Assembly (NCBI RefSeq): GCF_016918855.1
Contig: NZ_JADKYB010000018.1
Location: forward strand, 124,001-188,000
Length of the DNA stretch: 64,000 bases
Origin: Actinacidiphila acididurans
GTDB taxonomy: Bacteria > Actinomycetota > Actinomycetes > Streptomycetales > Streptomycetaceae
Direction: 5' to 3'
The position numbers and the translations under genes are program-made. Each line of letters begins with the position of its first letter. Within the stretch, counting starts at the first letter, position 1. Shown in pieces: positions 1-7,226 of the stretch. Below the pieces are notes generated by a model. That model saw nothing but the letters and a program-made list of their open reading frames with translations. It was not told the DNA's origin and did not search any database.

Positions 1-2
1 GG

Positions 3-1460
3 GAGACGGTCACCCAGATAGCCCGGTGGCGCTACTACGAAGACCTCGGCTACGACACCATCGTGGAGCGCCTCAACGCCGACCCGGACCGCTACCCGTT
101 CCCGGAACCTCCGGGTGGCAGGGCGCGGGCCAGAGGCGCGTGGAGCAAGTCGACCGTGTGCGACATCCTCCGCAACCCCAAGTACACCGGATACCAGGTC
201 TTCAACCGGCGCGGCACCCGCTCCAAGCGCGGCGCCTACAACGACCCCGTCCTGTGGGTCTGGTCGCCGGAGCCGACCCACGAGCCGCTCATGCCGAAAT
301 GGATGCACGACGAACTGACGGCCCGCCGCAATGCCAAGCGCGGTTCCCGCGACGGCGATGCCCCCAACACCCATCCGGCCACGCGCCGCACGTACCTGCT
401 CCGGGGCAGGGTCCTGTGCTTCTGCCAGCGCCGCATGACCGGGGCCGAGAGGAAACGCGTCACCTACTACAAGTGCTGGCCCAAGGGGAACAACCGCGGC
501 CGGCCGCAGGCGTACGCAGAGCACCCCAAGACCGTCTACATCGGCGAGAGCGCCATTCTCGACGCCGTGAGCGCCTTCTACGCCGACCGCGTGTTCGGCC
601 CCGACCGGCGAGAGCTGTTCGCCGCGGATCTCGCCACGAGCGACGACCGCGCCGCCCGGCAGCGAGACGCCGAGCGAGAGCGCTGGCGGCGCACTCTCGC
701 CGACCTCACCCGCCGCCAGGACAACCTCATCCGCCAGGCCCAGGACTCCGCACCCGACGACCCCTTCGCCAGAAGGCTCCGAGAGTCGTACAACGACCTC
801 GAACAGCAGCGCACCGCCGCCCTGGAGGCGATCGCCGGCCTGGACGCGGCCGACGCGGAGGAACCCGCTCGCCCGAGCGCCGACGCCGTCGGCCTGCTGG
901 ACGCACTGCCGTACGTGGCCATGAACCTCACCGACGCGCCCGAGCCGCTTCTCCAGCGGCTGTTCGAGCTGACCCAGCTCACCGTCCGCCTCCACGCCGA
1001 CAGCGACGACCTCACGCTCACGATCACCCTGCCCGCGGACTACCTTCCCGACCTGGCCCTCATGGCCGAAAGGATCACCACCGCCATGCCGGCGCACACC
1101 CGCAGCCCGCTGAAGGGCCCCAAGGGTGGCGTTGCTGTCGGAGCCGCCCAGGGGGCTCACGCATCAGGGCCAGGTCAGGGGCTTGATCCCCCGAGCCTGG
1201 CCCTGTCCCTTGATCACGGGCGTGCCACTTACGTGCCAGTGTGCGGTCCGAGCTGGATGGTCCGCGCACCCGCCGCGGGACTCGTGGGCGTCAGAGGTTC
1301 GCCTCGTAAGCCGCCAGTTCGTGGCGGTTCCCGAGGAAGGCCGGTCCGCACCGCAGAGGCAGTCGTTCGACCACCATGGCCTCGGCTGTCTCGACCGTCG
1401 GCGCGGGTCCGACGACCTCCGACCGGGAGGGACCCTCAACGAGGAAGCACTCGCCCTTGA
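3..1460 (+). CDS. Large serine recombinase/integrase, C-terminal part (5' end outside window)
   Basis: The gene is already open at the window edge, so its N-terminal catalytic serine domain is missing here. The visible part has a recombinase-domain segment (RWRYYEDLGYDTIVERLN and WSKSTVCDILRNPKYTGYQ), then a zinc-ribbon-like stretch (LCFCQRRMTG, later YYKCW and a downstream HP), then a charged coiled-coil region (RERWRRTLADLTRRQDNL). This order is typical of large serine integrases of actinophages and integrative elements, which join attP and attB. The frame runs to a stop at 1460, but residues after about position 1130 look unlike the family, lie over a strong hairpin (1165-1205) and overlap the opposite-strand gene ending at 1291. 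The tail is probably read-through beyond an attachment site or lost stop. Family call is firm; the true 3' end is not. Confidence 0.8.
   Translation, partial: ETVTQIARWRYYEDLGYDTIVERLNADPDRYPFPEPPGGRARARGAWSKSTVCDILRNPKYTGYQVFNRRGTRSKRGAYNDPVLWVWSPEPTHEPLMPKWMHDELTARRNAKRGSRDGDAPNTHPATRRTYLLRGRVLCFCQRRMTGAERKRVTYYKCWPKGNNRGRPQAYAEHPKTVYIGESAILDAVSAFYADRVFGPDRRELFAADLATSDDRAARQRDAERERWRRTLADLTRRQDNLIRQAQDSAPDDPFARRLRESYNDLEQQRTAALEAIAGLDAADAEEPARPSADAVGLLDALPYVAMNLTDAPEPLLQRLFELTQLTVRLHADSDDLTLTITLPADYLPDLALMAERITTAMPAHTRSPLKGPKGGVAVGAAQGAHASGPGQGLDPPSLALSLDHGRATYVPVCGPSWMVRAPAAGLVGVRGSPRKPPVRGGSRGRPVRTAEAVVRPPWPRLSRPSARVRRPPTGRDPQRGSTRP
1165..1205. terminator. Strong hairpin inside the 3' tail of the integrase frame
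   Basis: Perfect 10-bp arms CAGGGCCAGG (1165-1174) and CCTGGCCCTG (1196-1205) enclose a second GGGG/CCCC stem. It looks like an intrinsic terminator or a site at the element boundary, which argues that the natural integrase gene ends upstream of it. No T-run follows, as is usual in Streptomyces. Confidence 0.45.
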
Positions 1461-1647
1461 GCGGCGCGATGTACGGGATGTCCCAGGTCGGTGGGTGTTC
1501 TGTGCACCGGCTGAAGTGCAGTTCCCACATGCCCGCCCAAGGGAAGAGCCGGCGGAGCCGAGGTTCGGCGTGGACCGCCTCTGCCAATTCGTGGTTGATC
1601 CGGTCCGAGGTCAGCAACTCCTGCCACGCTGCCTCAACGACGCTCAT
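1291..1647 (-). CDS. DUF6193-like family protein
   Basis: A 118-residue protein starting MSVVEAAWQELLTSD. The central segment (LRRLFPWAGMWELHFSRCTE, then WDIPYIAP) and the final CGPAFLGNRHELAAY resemble the DUF6193 family found in Streptomyces, sometimes labelled natural-product-associated; its biochemical role is unknown. The chosen ATG at 1647 begins where family-like sequence begins; longer frames up to 1860 add low-complexity residues. It overlaps the tail of the integrase frame on the opposite strand, so it may be a host gene next to the integration site. It is short for a stand-alone member and could be a remnant. Confidence 0.6.
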   Translation of the reverse strand: MSVVEAAWQELLTSDRINHELAEAVHAEPRLRRLFPWAGMWELHFSRCTEHPPTWDIPYIAPLKGECFLVEGPSRSEVVGPAPTVETAEAMVVERLPLRCGPAFLGNRHELAAYEANL

Positions 1648-2160
1648 CGCTGATTCTGGGCTGGTCACCCCGGCATCTTGCCCCGGGGCGCATACGAACG
1701 AGGCCAGTACCGGAAGTGCAGGACGGCAGGGTGAACCTGTGTCGCCAAAGGCAGCCCCTCGTGTGCCATGGCCGGGATCCCAGCGATCTGCTGTGCGCAT
1801 AGCGTCACCGACTTGTCGTTGGGCGCGGGGAAGGCAACTGCCCGTTGCTCCCGACTTCAACTGTTCGGTTGAATGCCCGGGTGCGGAGGAACGATCTGAC
1901 GATTTGAGGCAGGGGATGGGCCATTGACCTGCGCAACTTATCGAATCGGCTCACGCGACCTGCAGGTCATTCGGGCTCGTCGGTGCCGAGGTGCTGATCT
2001 GCGCGCTCGCCCCGATGGCTGACAAGCGTCGAAGGGCCCGGATCACGCAACCGCGTGGCGCCCCTCGTGCCCGTCTTGGGGGCTGACGATAGTTGACCCT
2101 GGACTGGGGATGCGGTGACGATAGGGCATCGGCGGCCTACACGTCGGCAGGGGGCTGGGG
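1648..2160. other. Gene-free stretch between the DUF6193-like gene and the STAND/TPR gene
   Basis: No convincing coding sequence on either strand. Base composition is lower in G+C than the flanks, with patches such as TTCAACTGTTCGGTTGAATG near 1856-1875 forming a short inverted repeat (TTCAAC/GTTGAA). It probably holds the promoters of the two divergent neighbours. Confidence 0.4.
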
Positions 2161-4122
2161 ATGGCGTGGTTCCGGCGGGAGGTGCCGACCTCTGCGCTGG
2201 TACTCGGCGCGTGTGCGGCGGCGTTTGTCGTGGCTGTTCCGGTGGCATTGCAGAGCGCGGGAATCAAGGCCCGTTGGCTGCTGGTCCTGGGAGTCTTGAT
2301 CGCCGCGGTTGCTGGAGTTCTTACCTCGCCCCTGGCCGATTCGGTGAAGGCCAGGTGGCAACGCGCGGAGAACCATCGGGGGGCGGTCTTGGCGGGCTGC
2401 TTGACGGTGCCGGGCGAGGGGCGCCTTCCCTTGGTACATGAGGTGACTGACCCGACTTACCTAGGAGTGCGGCCGACCTGGTCGTTACCCGATGAGCCGG
2501 CCTCGCCGCCGTACGTCCGCCGCGATGTCCACGAGGCCTTGGTCCGGCACCTTCGAGCTGGGAAGTTCGTCCTTCTCGTCGGTGAGAGGCTGACCGGCAC
2601 CACGAGAACGGCGTATGAGGCGATGCGCGAAGCGCTGCCGGAGCACTTGCTCGTCGCGCCCCAAGAGCCGGAGTCGTTGCGCGCAGCCATAGAACACAGC
2701 AAGCGGCTGCCGTCGGCAGTTCTGTGGCTGGACCAGATCGACCGGTACCTCCAGACGGGCGGGCTCACTCTTCACGATGTCCAGCACTTGGTGGACGGTG
2801 GAAAGTATCGGGCGATCGTAGCGACCATCAGAAGCGACGACTTGCAGCCGTTCCTGGAGGGCACAACGCCGGAGTTGAGGGAGATCAAACTTCTTCTTTT
2901 ACGCAGTGAGCGGGTGCTGCTTCCCTGGCAGCTCTCCCAAGCAGAACTCGATCGGGCGTACTCGCTGATCTCGGACGAGCGAATCGCCGCGGCGCTCCGG
3001 CCGCCCCGTGAGTTCGGATTGGCCGAATACTTCGGGGCGGGCCCACTGGAGTTCGAGCGGTGGCGCAACGCTTGGGGTGCGAACCCACGCGGAGCGTCGT
3101 TGGTGCGAGCGGCTGTCGACTGCCGTCGTCTCGGTCTCACCCGGCCGTTGGCACGCGGATTGCTTCAGGACCTCCACACTGTCTATCTCAGGGAGCGCCC
3201 GCGTTGGAATCCCGAGCCGCTGGGTGATGCCTGGGCATGGGCACTGGAGCAGCGTGAAGGAACAGTCTCCTTACTGTTTCCCTCGGTCCCGTCCGGTGGC
3301 GAGTCTCCGGTAGATGTCTTCCCGTATCTCGTCGACGCTACTGAGCAGGACGACCGGGCACGGGACAATGGGCCGGTCTGGGTATCGGAAGACATCTGTG
3401 CCGCTGTCCTCAACCAGGTGACTGCGGATGAAGCGGAGGGCATCGCTGCCGCAGCACACGCTTACGGCCACCCTTCCACTGCGCGTCGGGCATTCCAATC
3501 AGCAATTTTCCTGTACACGGAGCAGTTCGGCGCCACTGACATCCGCACTCTGTCCGTACGGTTCACCTTCGCGCGCTGGCTGCATGTCATGGGTGACCTT
3601 CTTGAAGCCAGACAGGAAGTCCGAACGGTCGTCGATGCGCAGGGCCGGGCGCTTGGCAGCGATCACCCCCAGACCCTCGCCAGCCGCCACCTACGGTCGC
3701 TCCTCAGTTATGAACTCGGTGACACAGATGCTGCGGTGGCCGAATGTGAGGGAGTACTCGCCATACGGGTCCGGCTTCTCGGGGACAGTCACGAACTGAC
3801 CGTGGAAAGCAGACAGGCGCTTGACGCTATGCGCGAGGAGCGCGGCTCCCCTTTCTCGACGTTGGAACGCCTGCGTGCCGACGTCGAAGCCCGGAGCACA
3901 GACCCGGAACTGGGCCCGGATCACCACGCGACGCTTGCTTCCCGGTTCGCTCTCGTGGTGGCTCTTCAACAAACTGGTCACCTGTCCGACGCAATGACGG
4001 AGTGCCGAGCCGTTCTCGACATTCGTCGCCGAGCGCTTGGGGAAGGCCATCGCGACACCCTTGCCTGCGCGGATTTGCTGCGTCTCCTCGAAGAGCAAGC
4101 CGGCGAATTCCAACGGTCCTGA
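2161..4122 (+). CDS. Membrane-anchored STAND-like NTPase with C-terminal TPR repeats (P-loop degenerate)
   Basis: 653 residues. Two hydrophobic segments lie at about 11-30 and 39-57, followed by a motif common in Streptomyces TPR/STAND proteins (DPTYLGVRPTW, PPYVRRDV). The nucleotide-binding site should follow: FVLLVGERLTGTTRT at 136-150 occupies the Walker A position but has T where the family has the lysine of GKS/T. A Walker B-like VLWLDQIDR follows at about 187-195. The C-terminal third carries kinesin-light-chain-type TPRs (ALGSDHPQTLASRHL, ELGPDHHATLASRFALV, ALGEGHRDTLACADLL). Such proteins are thought to be signalling or scaffold proteins, some in defence. It lies beside an integrase, so it may be mobile cargo. 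Start at 2161 has a weak purine-rich RBS just upstream. G+C is lower than in the core genes. Confidence 0.7.
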   Translation: MAWFRREVPTSALVLGACAAAFVVAVPVALQSAGIKARWLLVLGVLIAAVAGVLTSPLADSVKARWQRAENHRGAVLAGCLTVPGEGRLPLVHEVTDPTYLGVRPTWSLPDEPASPPYVRRDVHEALVRHLRAGKFVLLVGERLTGTTRTAYEAMREALPEHLLVAPQEPESLRAAIEHSKRLPSAVLWLDQIDRYLQTGGLTLHDVQHLVDGGKYRAIVATIRSDDLQPFLEGTTPELREIKLLLLRSERVLLPWQLSQAELDRAYSLISDERIAAALRPPREFGLAEYFGAGPLEFERWRNAWGANPRGASLVRAAVDCRRLGLTRPLARGLLQDLHTVYLRERPRWNPEPLGDAWAWALEQREGTVSLLFPSVPSGGESPVDVFPYLVDATEQDDRARDNGPVWVSEDICAAVLNQVTADEAEGIAAAAHAYGHPSTARRAFQSAIFLYTEQFGATDIRTLSVRFTFARWLHVMGDLLEARQEVRTVVDAQGRALGSDHPQTLASRHLRSLLSYELGDTDAAVAECEGVLAIRVRLLGDSHELTVESRQALDAMREERGSPFSTLERLRADVEARSTDPELGPDHHATLASRFALVVALQQTGHLSDAMTECRAVLDIRRRALGEGHRDTLACADLLRLLEEQAGEFQRS

Positions 4123-4293
4123 GAGGGCCGTTCTGCCCCTTGTAGGGATGCCTGCTTGGTGGAGGTGGTGGGCCAGGGCGGCGCGGATTGTTTTCATGAG
4201 GAGGACTGGGCTGGTTGAGGGGTCCTGGAGGTGGAGGCGGGCCGGGCCGACGGGAGGGGTAGGTGACCGATTCGCCGACCGTCATTGGGGTCG

Positions 4294-4680
4294 TCAGGCC
4301 AGCCACCAGCCGAAGACGGCCAGGGGCGGGACGATGATGACGTAGCGGGCGATCACGCAGGTGGGGGCGAGGAGTTCGCCTCGCCTGCGGCCGTTTGCCT
4401 CCCATTCGAGGATGCGACGGGACAGCTCGCGGTGCCGGCCCACCAGGGAGAGGGGGATGCCCAGCAGGAGGCCCGAGGCCATGCCCAGGCCTTCCGAGAG
4501 GGGTTTGTGCCGGCCGAGGGACACCGCGGGGACGATGACGGCGGCGAGGAGGGGGGCCATGGAGACCTGGAGCTGGGTGCACGGCGTGGGCATCCAGCGC
4601 CTCATCGTTGCCAGGTGGAGCGCGCCGGCCGCTGCCGCGATCGTCCACCAGATACCGACCGACAGGGACGGCGAGTTCAT
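4294..4680 (-). CDS. Small integral membrane protein of unknown function
   Basis: 128 residues starting MNSPSLSVGIWWTIAAAAGA. Four hydrophobic segments are visible (about 8-25, 41-55, 64-80 and 105-127), separated by short basic loops such as GRHRELSRRI. No family is recognised. The start at 4680 is supported by a strong GAGGAGGGG ribosome-binding site a few bases upstream; longer frames up to 5340 are antisense to the next gene. It is divergent from the gene at 4921, and the 240-bp space between them contains an inverted repeat. Confidence 0.6.
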   Translation of the reverse strand: MNSPSLSVGIWWTIAAAAGALHLATMRRWMPTPCTQLQVSMAPLLAAVIVPAVSLGRHKPLSEGLGMASGLLLGIPLSLVGRHRELSRRILEWEANGRRRGELLAPTCVIARYVIIVPPLAVFGWWLA

Positions 4681-4734
4681 CCGCACCCCTCCTCGGGCTG
4701 GTTCGGTGCGCTGGTGCCGGCGCAATGTATTACG

Positions 4735-4758
4735 TGGAACCGCGCGCGGGCGGTTCCA
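4735..4758. promoter_or_regulatory. Inverted repeat in a divergent promoter region
   Basis: Perfect 9-bp arms TGGAACCGC (4735-4743) and GCGGTTCCA (4750-4758) with a 6-base GC-rich spacer lie between divergent genes starting at 4680 and 4921. It could be an operator or a small hairpin. Confidence 0.35.
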
Positions 4759-4920
4759 AAGCTGCCGCCGAGGGGGGCCGGGGGTGCCGATTTCGGGGGG
4801 CGGCAGCGGGGGTGCGCGGGTGATGATGGGCTCCTGCACGGATCTGCGTTCGTGGAGTTGGGCTGCCGAGGCGGTGCCGCACCGTACAGCTTCGGTGCGG
4901 TCCAGCGAAGGGGGGACGAC

Positions 4921-5283
4921 ATGGGCGTCTACGTGAACGTCCGGGGGTGGGTCGAGGGCGGTCACAAGGAACTGGCCCGGGCCAGGGAGGTGGTGCGTGC
5001 GGAGGCGGACGAGGTGTACGGAGGCGGTTGGGGGTTTCCCGAGCGCCCGTACAACGGGATCGGGTTCGTCTTCTACGGCGCCGAAATGCGGGAGAGCGGG
5101 GTCGAGGGATTTCTGCGGCAGTTGCGGAAGATCGCCGCGCTCCCGCCCGACGAGGACGGCTATCACCTCGTGGGACTGTTCCTGGTCAGCCATGAAGTGG
5201 ACGGAATGAGTGAGTGGCAGGTCCGGGACGGCGTGGTTCACATCCGCGGCGGCGTCGAGGCGTACCGCTACTTGGACGCGTGA
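4921..5283 (+). CDS. Conserved-looking small cytosolic protein, function unknown
   Basis: 120 residues, start MGVYVNVRGWVEGG with a good GGGGGG-type RBS at 4910-4915. The protein is soluble, mildly acidic and without Cys clusters; hydrophobic strands (IGFVFYGAEM, LVGLFLVSHEV) alternate with a helical segment (GFLRQLRKIAALPP), suggesting a small alpha/beta fold. No family is recognised. It is followed by two further small genes on the same strand. Proteins of this size in such a row are sometimes immunity or housekeeping unknowns; nothing here decides that. Confidence 0.55.
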   Translation: MGVYVNVRGWVEGGHKELARAREVVRAEADEVYGGGWGFPERPYNGIGFVFYGAEMRESGVEGFLRQLRKIAALPPDEDGYHLVGLFLVSHEVDGMSEWQVRDGVVHIRGGVEAYRYLDA

Positions 5284-5316
5284 GACCCTTCGCGCGCGTG
5301 GGCCGGTCTCTGCTCC

Positions 5317-5445
5317 GTGGCGGCCCGGTTGTGGGTGCACGAGTCGTGGCGTCAGGTGGCCTTCGTGCCTGGTCTCGTGGCGCTGTCGGTCGTCTACCGG
5401 GAGTGGAAGCGACGGCAGTGGCAGTCCGAGGGCGAGGAGAAGTGA
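5317..5445 (+). CDS. Possible 42-residue membrane-associated miniprotein
   Basis: A GTG-start frame in phase between the flanking genes encodes VAARLWVHESW, a hydrophobic core (QVAFVPGLVALSVVY) and a charged C-terminus (REWKRRQWQSEGEEK). Its TGA overlaps the GTG of the next gene as GTGA, a translational coupling arrangement common in Streptomyces operons. No clear RBS is visible, so the call depends on the overlap and on the hydrophobic/charged pattern. Confidence 0.35.
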   Translation: MAARLWVHESWRQVAFVPGLVALSVVYREWKRRQWQSEGEEK

Positions 5446-5873
5446 GGAAAAGCATCGTCGATCTGTGGCTGGCGGACGAGCGGCCGGCCGTGGACGGCTT
5501 GTTCCGGGCGGACGGGTCCGCGTGGGCGGTCGAGGTGGACGGTCCGCGGCTGTCCTGGTTCGACGTCGGCGGGCCGTTCGACCTGGAGGGGTTCCTGGCC
5601 GAGGATCCCGAGTGGCTGACGTCGGCCGACCCGCATCCGCAGGGCTTCACGGAGCTGCCGGACCGGTCGGGGTACGTGTGCTGCGGGGACGGGGCGCACG
5701 GCTCGGAGGGGTTCTTCGCGCGGCTCGACAAGGACAAGAACCTGGTGTGGCTGGTGTCGTTGCTGGACTCCAATCCGTTCGAGAAGGCCGAGGCCCACGG
5801 CTCGCTGGCCACCTTCACCAACAACCTCGGCAATTCCGTCACCATCGATCTGACGAACCCGCACTTCGCGTGA
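5442..5873 (+). CDS. Small soluble protein of unknown function
   Basis: 143 residues starting at GTG 5442 (VRKSIVDLWLADERPAV), preceded by GAGGAG. It is acidic and rich in aromatic residues (LSWFDVGGPFDLEGFL, LVWLVSLLDSNPFEKAEA) and ends with a probable beta-rich segment (ATFTNNLGNSVTIDLTNPHF). No known family is recognised; the look is that of a small immunity-like or SMI1-like protein, which is only an impression. The stop codon is the first TGA of a 7-bp tandem repeat tract. Confidence 0.55.
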   Translation: MRKSIVDLWLADERPAVDGLFRADGSAWAVEVDGPRLSWFDVGGPFDLEGFLAEDPEWLTSADPHPQGFTELPDRSGYVCCGDGAHGSEGFFARLDKDKNLVWLVSLLDSNPFEKAEAHGSLATFTNNLGNSVTIDLTNPHFA

Positions 5874-5912
5874 CACCTGACACCTGAGGCGTGAGGCGTG
5901 AGGCGTGAGGCG
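5871..5912. repeat. Six 7-bp tandem repeats overlapping a stop codon
   Basis: TGACACC twice (5871-5884) then TGAGGCG four times (5885-5912) in perfect tandem. The first repeat supplies the stop codon of the upstream gene. Unit number can change by slippage without affecting either flanking protein. Confidence 0.85.
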
Positions 5913-5938
5913 GAAACGGCCGGCGCCCCGGAAAACGG

Positions 5939-6757
5939 TCACGCCAGCGCCCCGCCGTGCAGGAGCAGCAAACCCACCGCCGCGGCCGCGGTCAGCAGGG
6001 TGGCCAGGAAGGGCAGGCGGCTCGCGGAACCGGCGGACGCCGGGACGGCCGTGGCGAGGGCCAAGGGGCCGGTGACGGCCAAGGCGGCCCAGCCCGCGAG
6101 GCCGGCCGGGCCCGGAGGGCCGAACGCCAGCAGGGCCGCGGCCGCGAAGAGGGGTACGGGGGCCACGGCGCGGGCCCGGCGGCGGCCCAGGCGCTGCGGC
6201 AACCCCCGTACGCCGCCGGCCAGATCGGCGTCGATGTCGGGCAGCACATTGGTGATGTGGGCGCCCACTCCCAGCAACGCGCCGGCCGCCGTGGACCAGG
6301 CGGGGGGCCAGGGGTGGCCCGGGAGGCCGAGGGTGACGAACGCCGGCAGCAGGCCGAAGCCGACGGCGTACGGCAGCCACGAGACCGCCGTACGCTTCAC
6401 GCCCAGGTTGTAGCTCCAGGCCGCCGCGACCCCGACCAGGTGCGCCGCGCCAGCCGCCGGGCCGCTGGCCAGTGACAGCGGCACGCACAGCGCCAGCGCA
6501 CCCGCCGCGGCCACCGTGACCGTACGCGCGCCGACCGCACCGGTCACCAGCGGCTTGTCGCGCCGTCCCGTCGCGGTGTCCCGTCCGGCGTCCAGGCGGT
6601 CGTTGCACCAGCCCACCGACAACTGCCCGGTCAGGATCGCGCCCGCGACCAGCGCGCAGCCGCCCGCGCTCCGCCCCGACGCCACCGCCAGCGCGGTGAC
6701 CAGCACGGTCACCACGACGACCGGTTCGGGGTGGCAGGCCGGGACCAGCCCGGTCAC
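5939..6757 (-). CDS. UbiA-family prenyltransferase (membrane)
   Basis: From the chosen GTG at 6757 the protein is 272 residues and almost entirely hydrophobic, with about eight membrane segments. The two UbiA aspartate motifs are present: NDRLDAGRD early and DIDADLAGG later; YNLGVKRT between them also fits the family. UbiA enzymes move prenyl diphosphate groups to aromatic or lipid acceptors. The open frame continues upstream to 7207 but only through an 18-bp repeat encoding low-complexity GVGSPS-like hexapeptides, ending 19 bases from the divergent PKS start, so the short start is preferred; a longer protein is possible. Its position opposite a type III PKS operon suggests the PKS product or a related quinone as acceptor; this is inference. 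Confidence 0.75.
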   Translation of the reverse strand: MTGLVPACHPEPVVVVTVLVTALAVASGRSAGGCALVAGAILTGQLSVGWCNDRLDAGRDTATGRRDKPLVTGAVGARTVTVAAAGALALCVPLSLASGPAAGAAHLVGVAAAWSYNLGVKRTAVSWLPYAVGFGLLPAFVTLGLPGHPWPPAWSTAAGALLGVGAHITNVLPDIDADLAGGVRGLPQRLGRRRARAVAPVPLFAAAALLAFGPPGPAGLAGWAALAVTGPLALATAVPASAGSASRLPFLATLLTAAAAVGLLLLHGGALA

Positions 6758-6816
6758 GGCCGCGAGAGCAGATGTGCCCCCTCCGGACGCCGCGGCCGAC
6801 GGGTGATCGGCTGCGG

Positions 6817-7086
6817 GCGGCCTTACGCGTGCCGGTGACTCGACGGTCGCCGGTGCCCCGACCGGTGCCGGTGGCCTCACGCTTGACGGTGATTCCACAC
6901 CTGACGGTGACCCCACGCCTGCCGGTGGCCCCACGCTTGACGGTGGCCTCACGCTTGACGGTGATTCCACACCTGACGGTGCCCCCACGCCCGACGGTGC
7001 CCCCACGCCCGACGGTGACCCCACACCTGACGGTGACCCCACACCTGACGGTGGCCCCACACCTGACCGTGCCCCCACGGGTCCCG
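6817..7086. repeat. 18-bp minisatellite (about 15 units) between UbiA and type III PKS genes
   Basis: Fifteen consecutive 18-bp units in register, for example GTGACCCCACACCTGACG (7015-7032 and 7033-7050) and GTGGCCTCACGCTTGACG (6871-6888 and 6943-6960). Outer units are more degenerate. Because 18 is a multiple of three, frames stay open on both strands, which explains long spurious ORFs here. It occupies the divergent intergenic region that should hold the PKS promoter. Confidence 0.9.
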
Positions 7087-7226
7087 GTGCCCCGACCGGC
7101 ACCGACCCCCCTGCGGGCCCCCGCCCCACGCCGCCGCCGGCCCCCGCACCACCCCCGCCCCCAGCGCCGCCACCACGCCCACCCCTATTGCCGTAAATCC
7201 ACCGCATAGCTCCTTATACTGCGCCA

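Noticed and set aside
1126..1930. Plus-strand frames opposite the DUF6193-like gene
   Set aside because: The minus-strand frame has family-like sequence; these plus frames have none.
6817..7086. Possible CRISPR array
   Set aside because: The 18-bp units are contiguous without spacers and no cas genes are near; it is a minisatellite.
6772..7209. Plus-strand frame through the minisatellite (LTVIPHLTVTP repeats)
   Set aside because: The frame stays open only because the repeat unit is a multiple of three; no RBS or domain.
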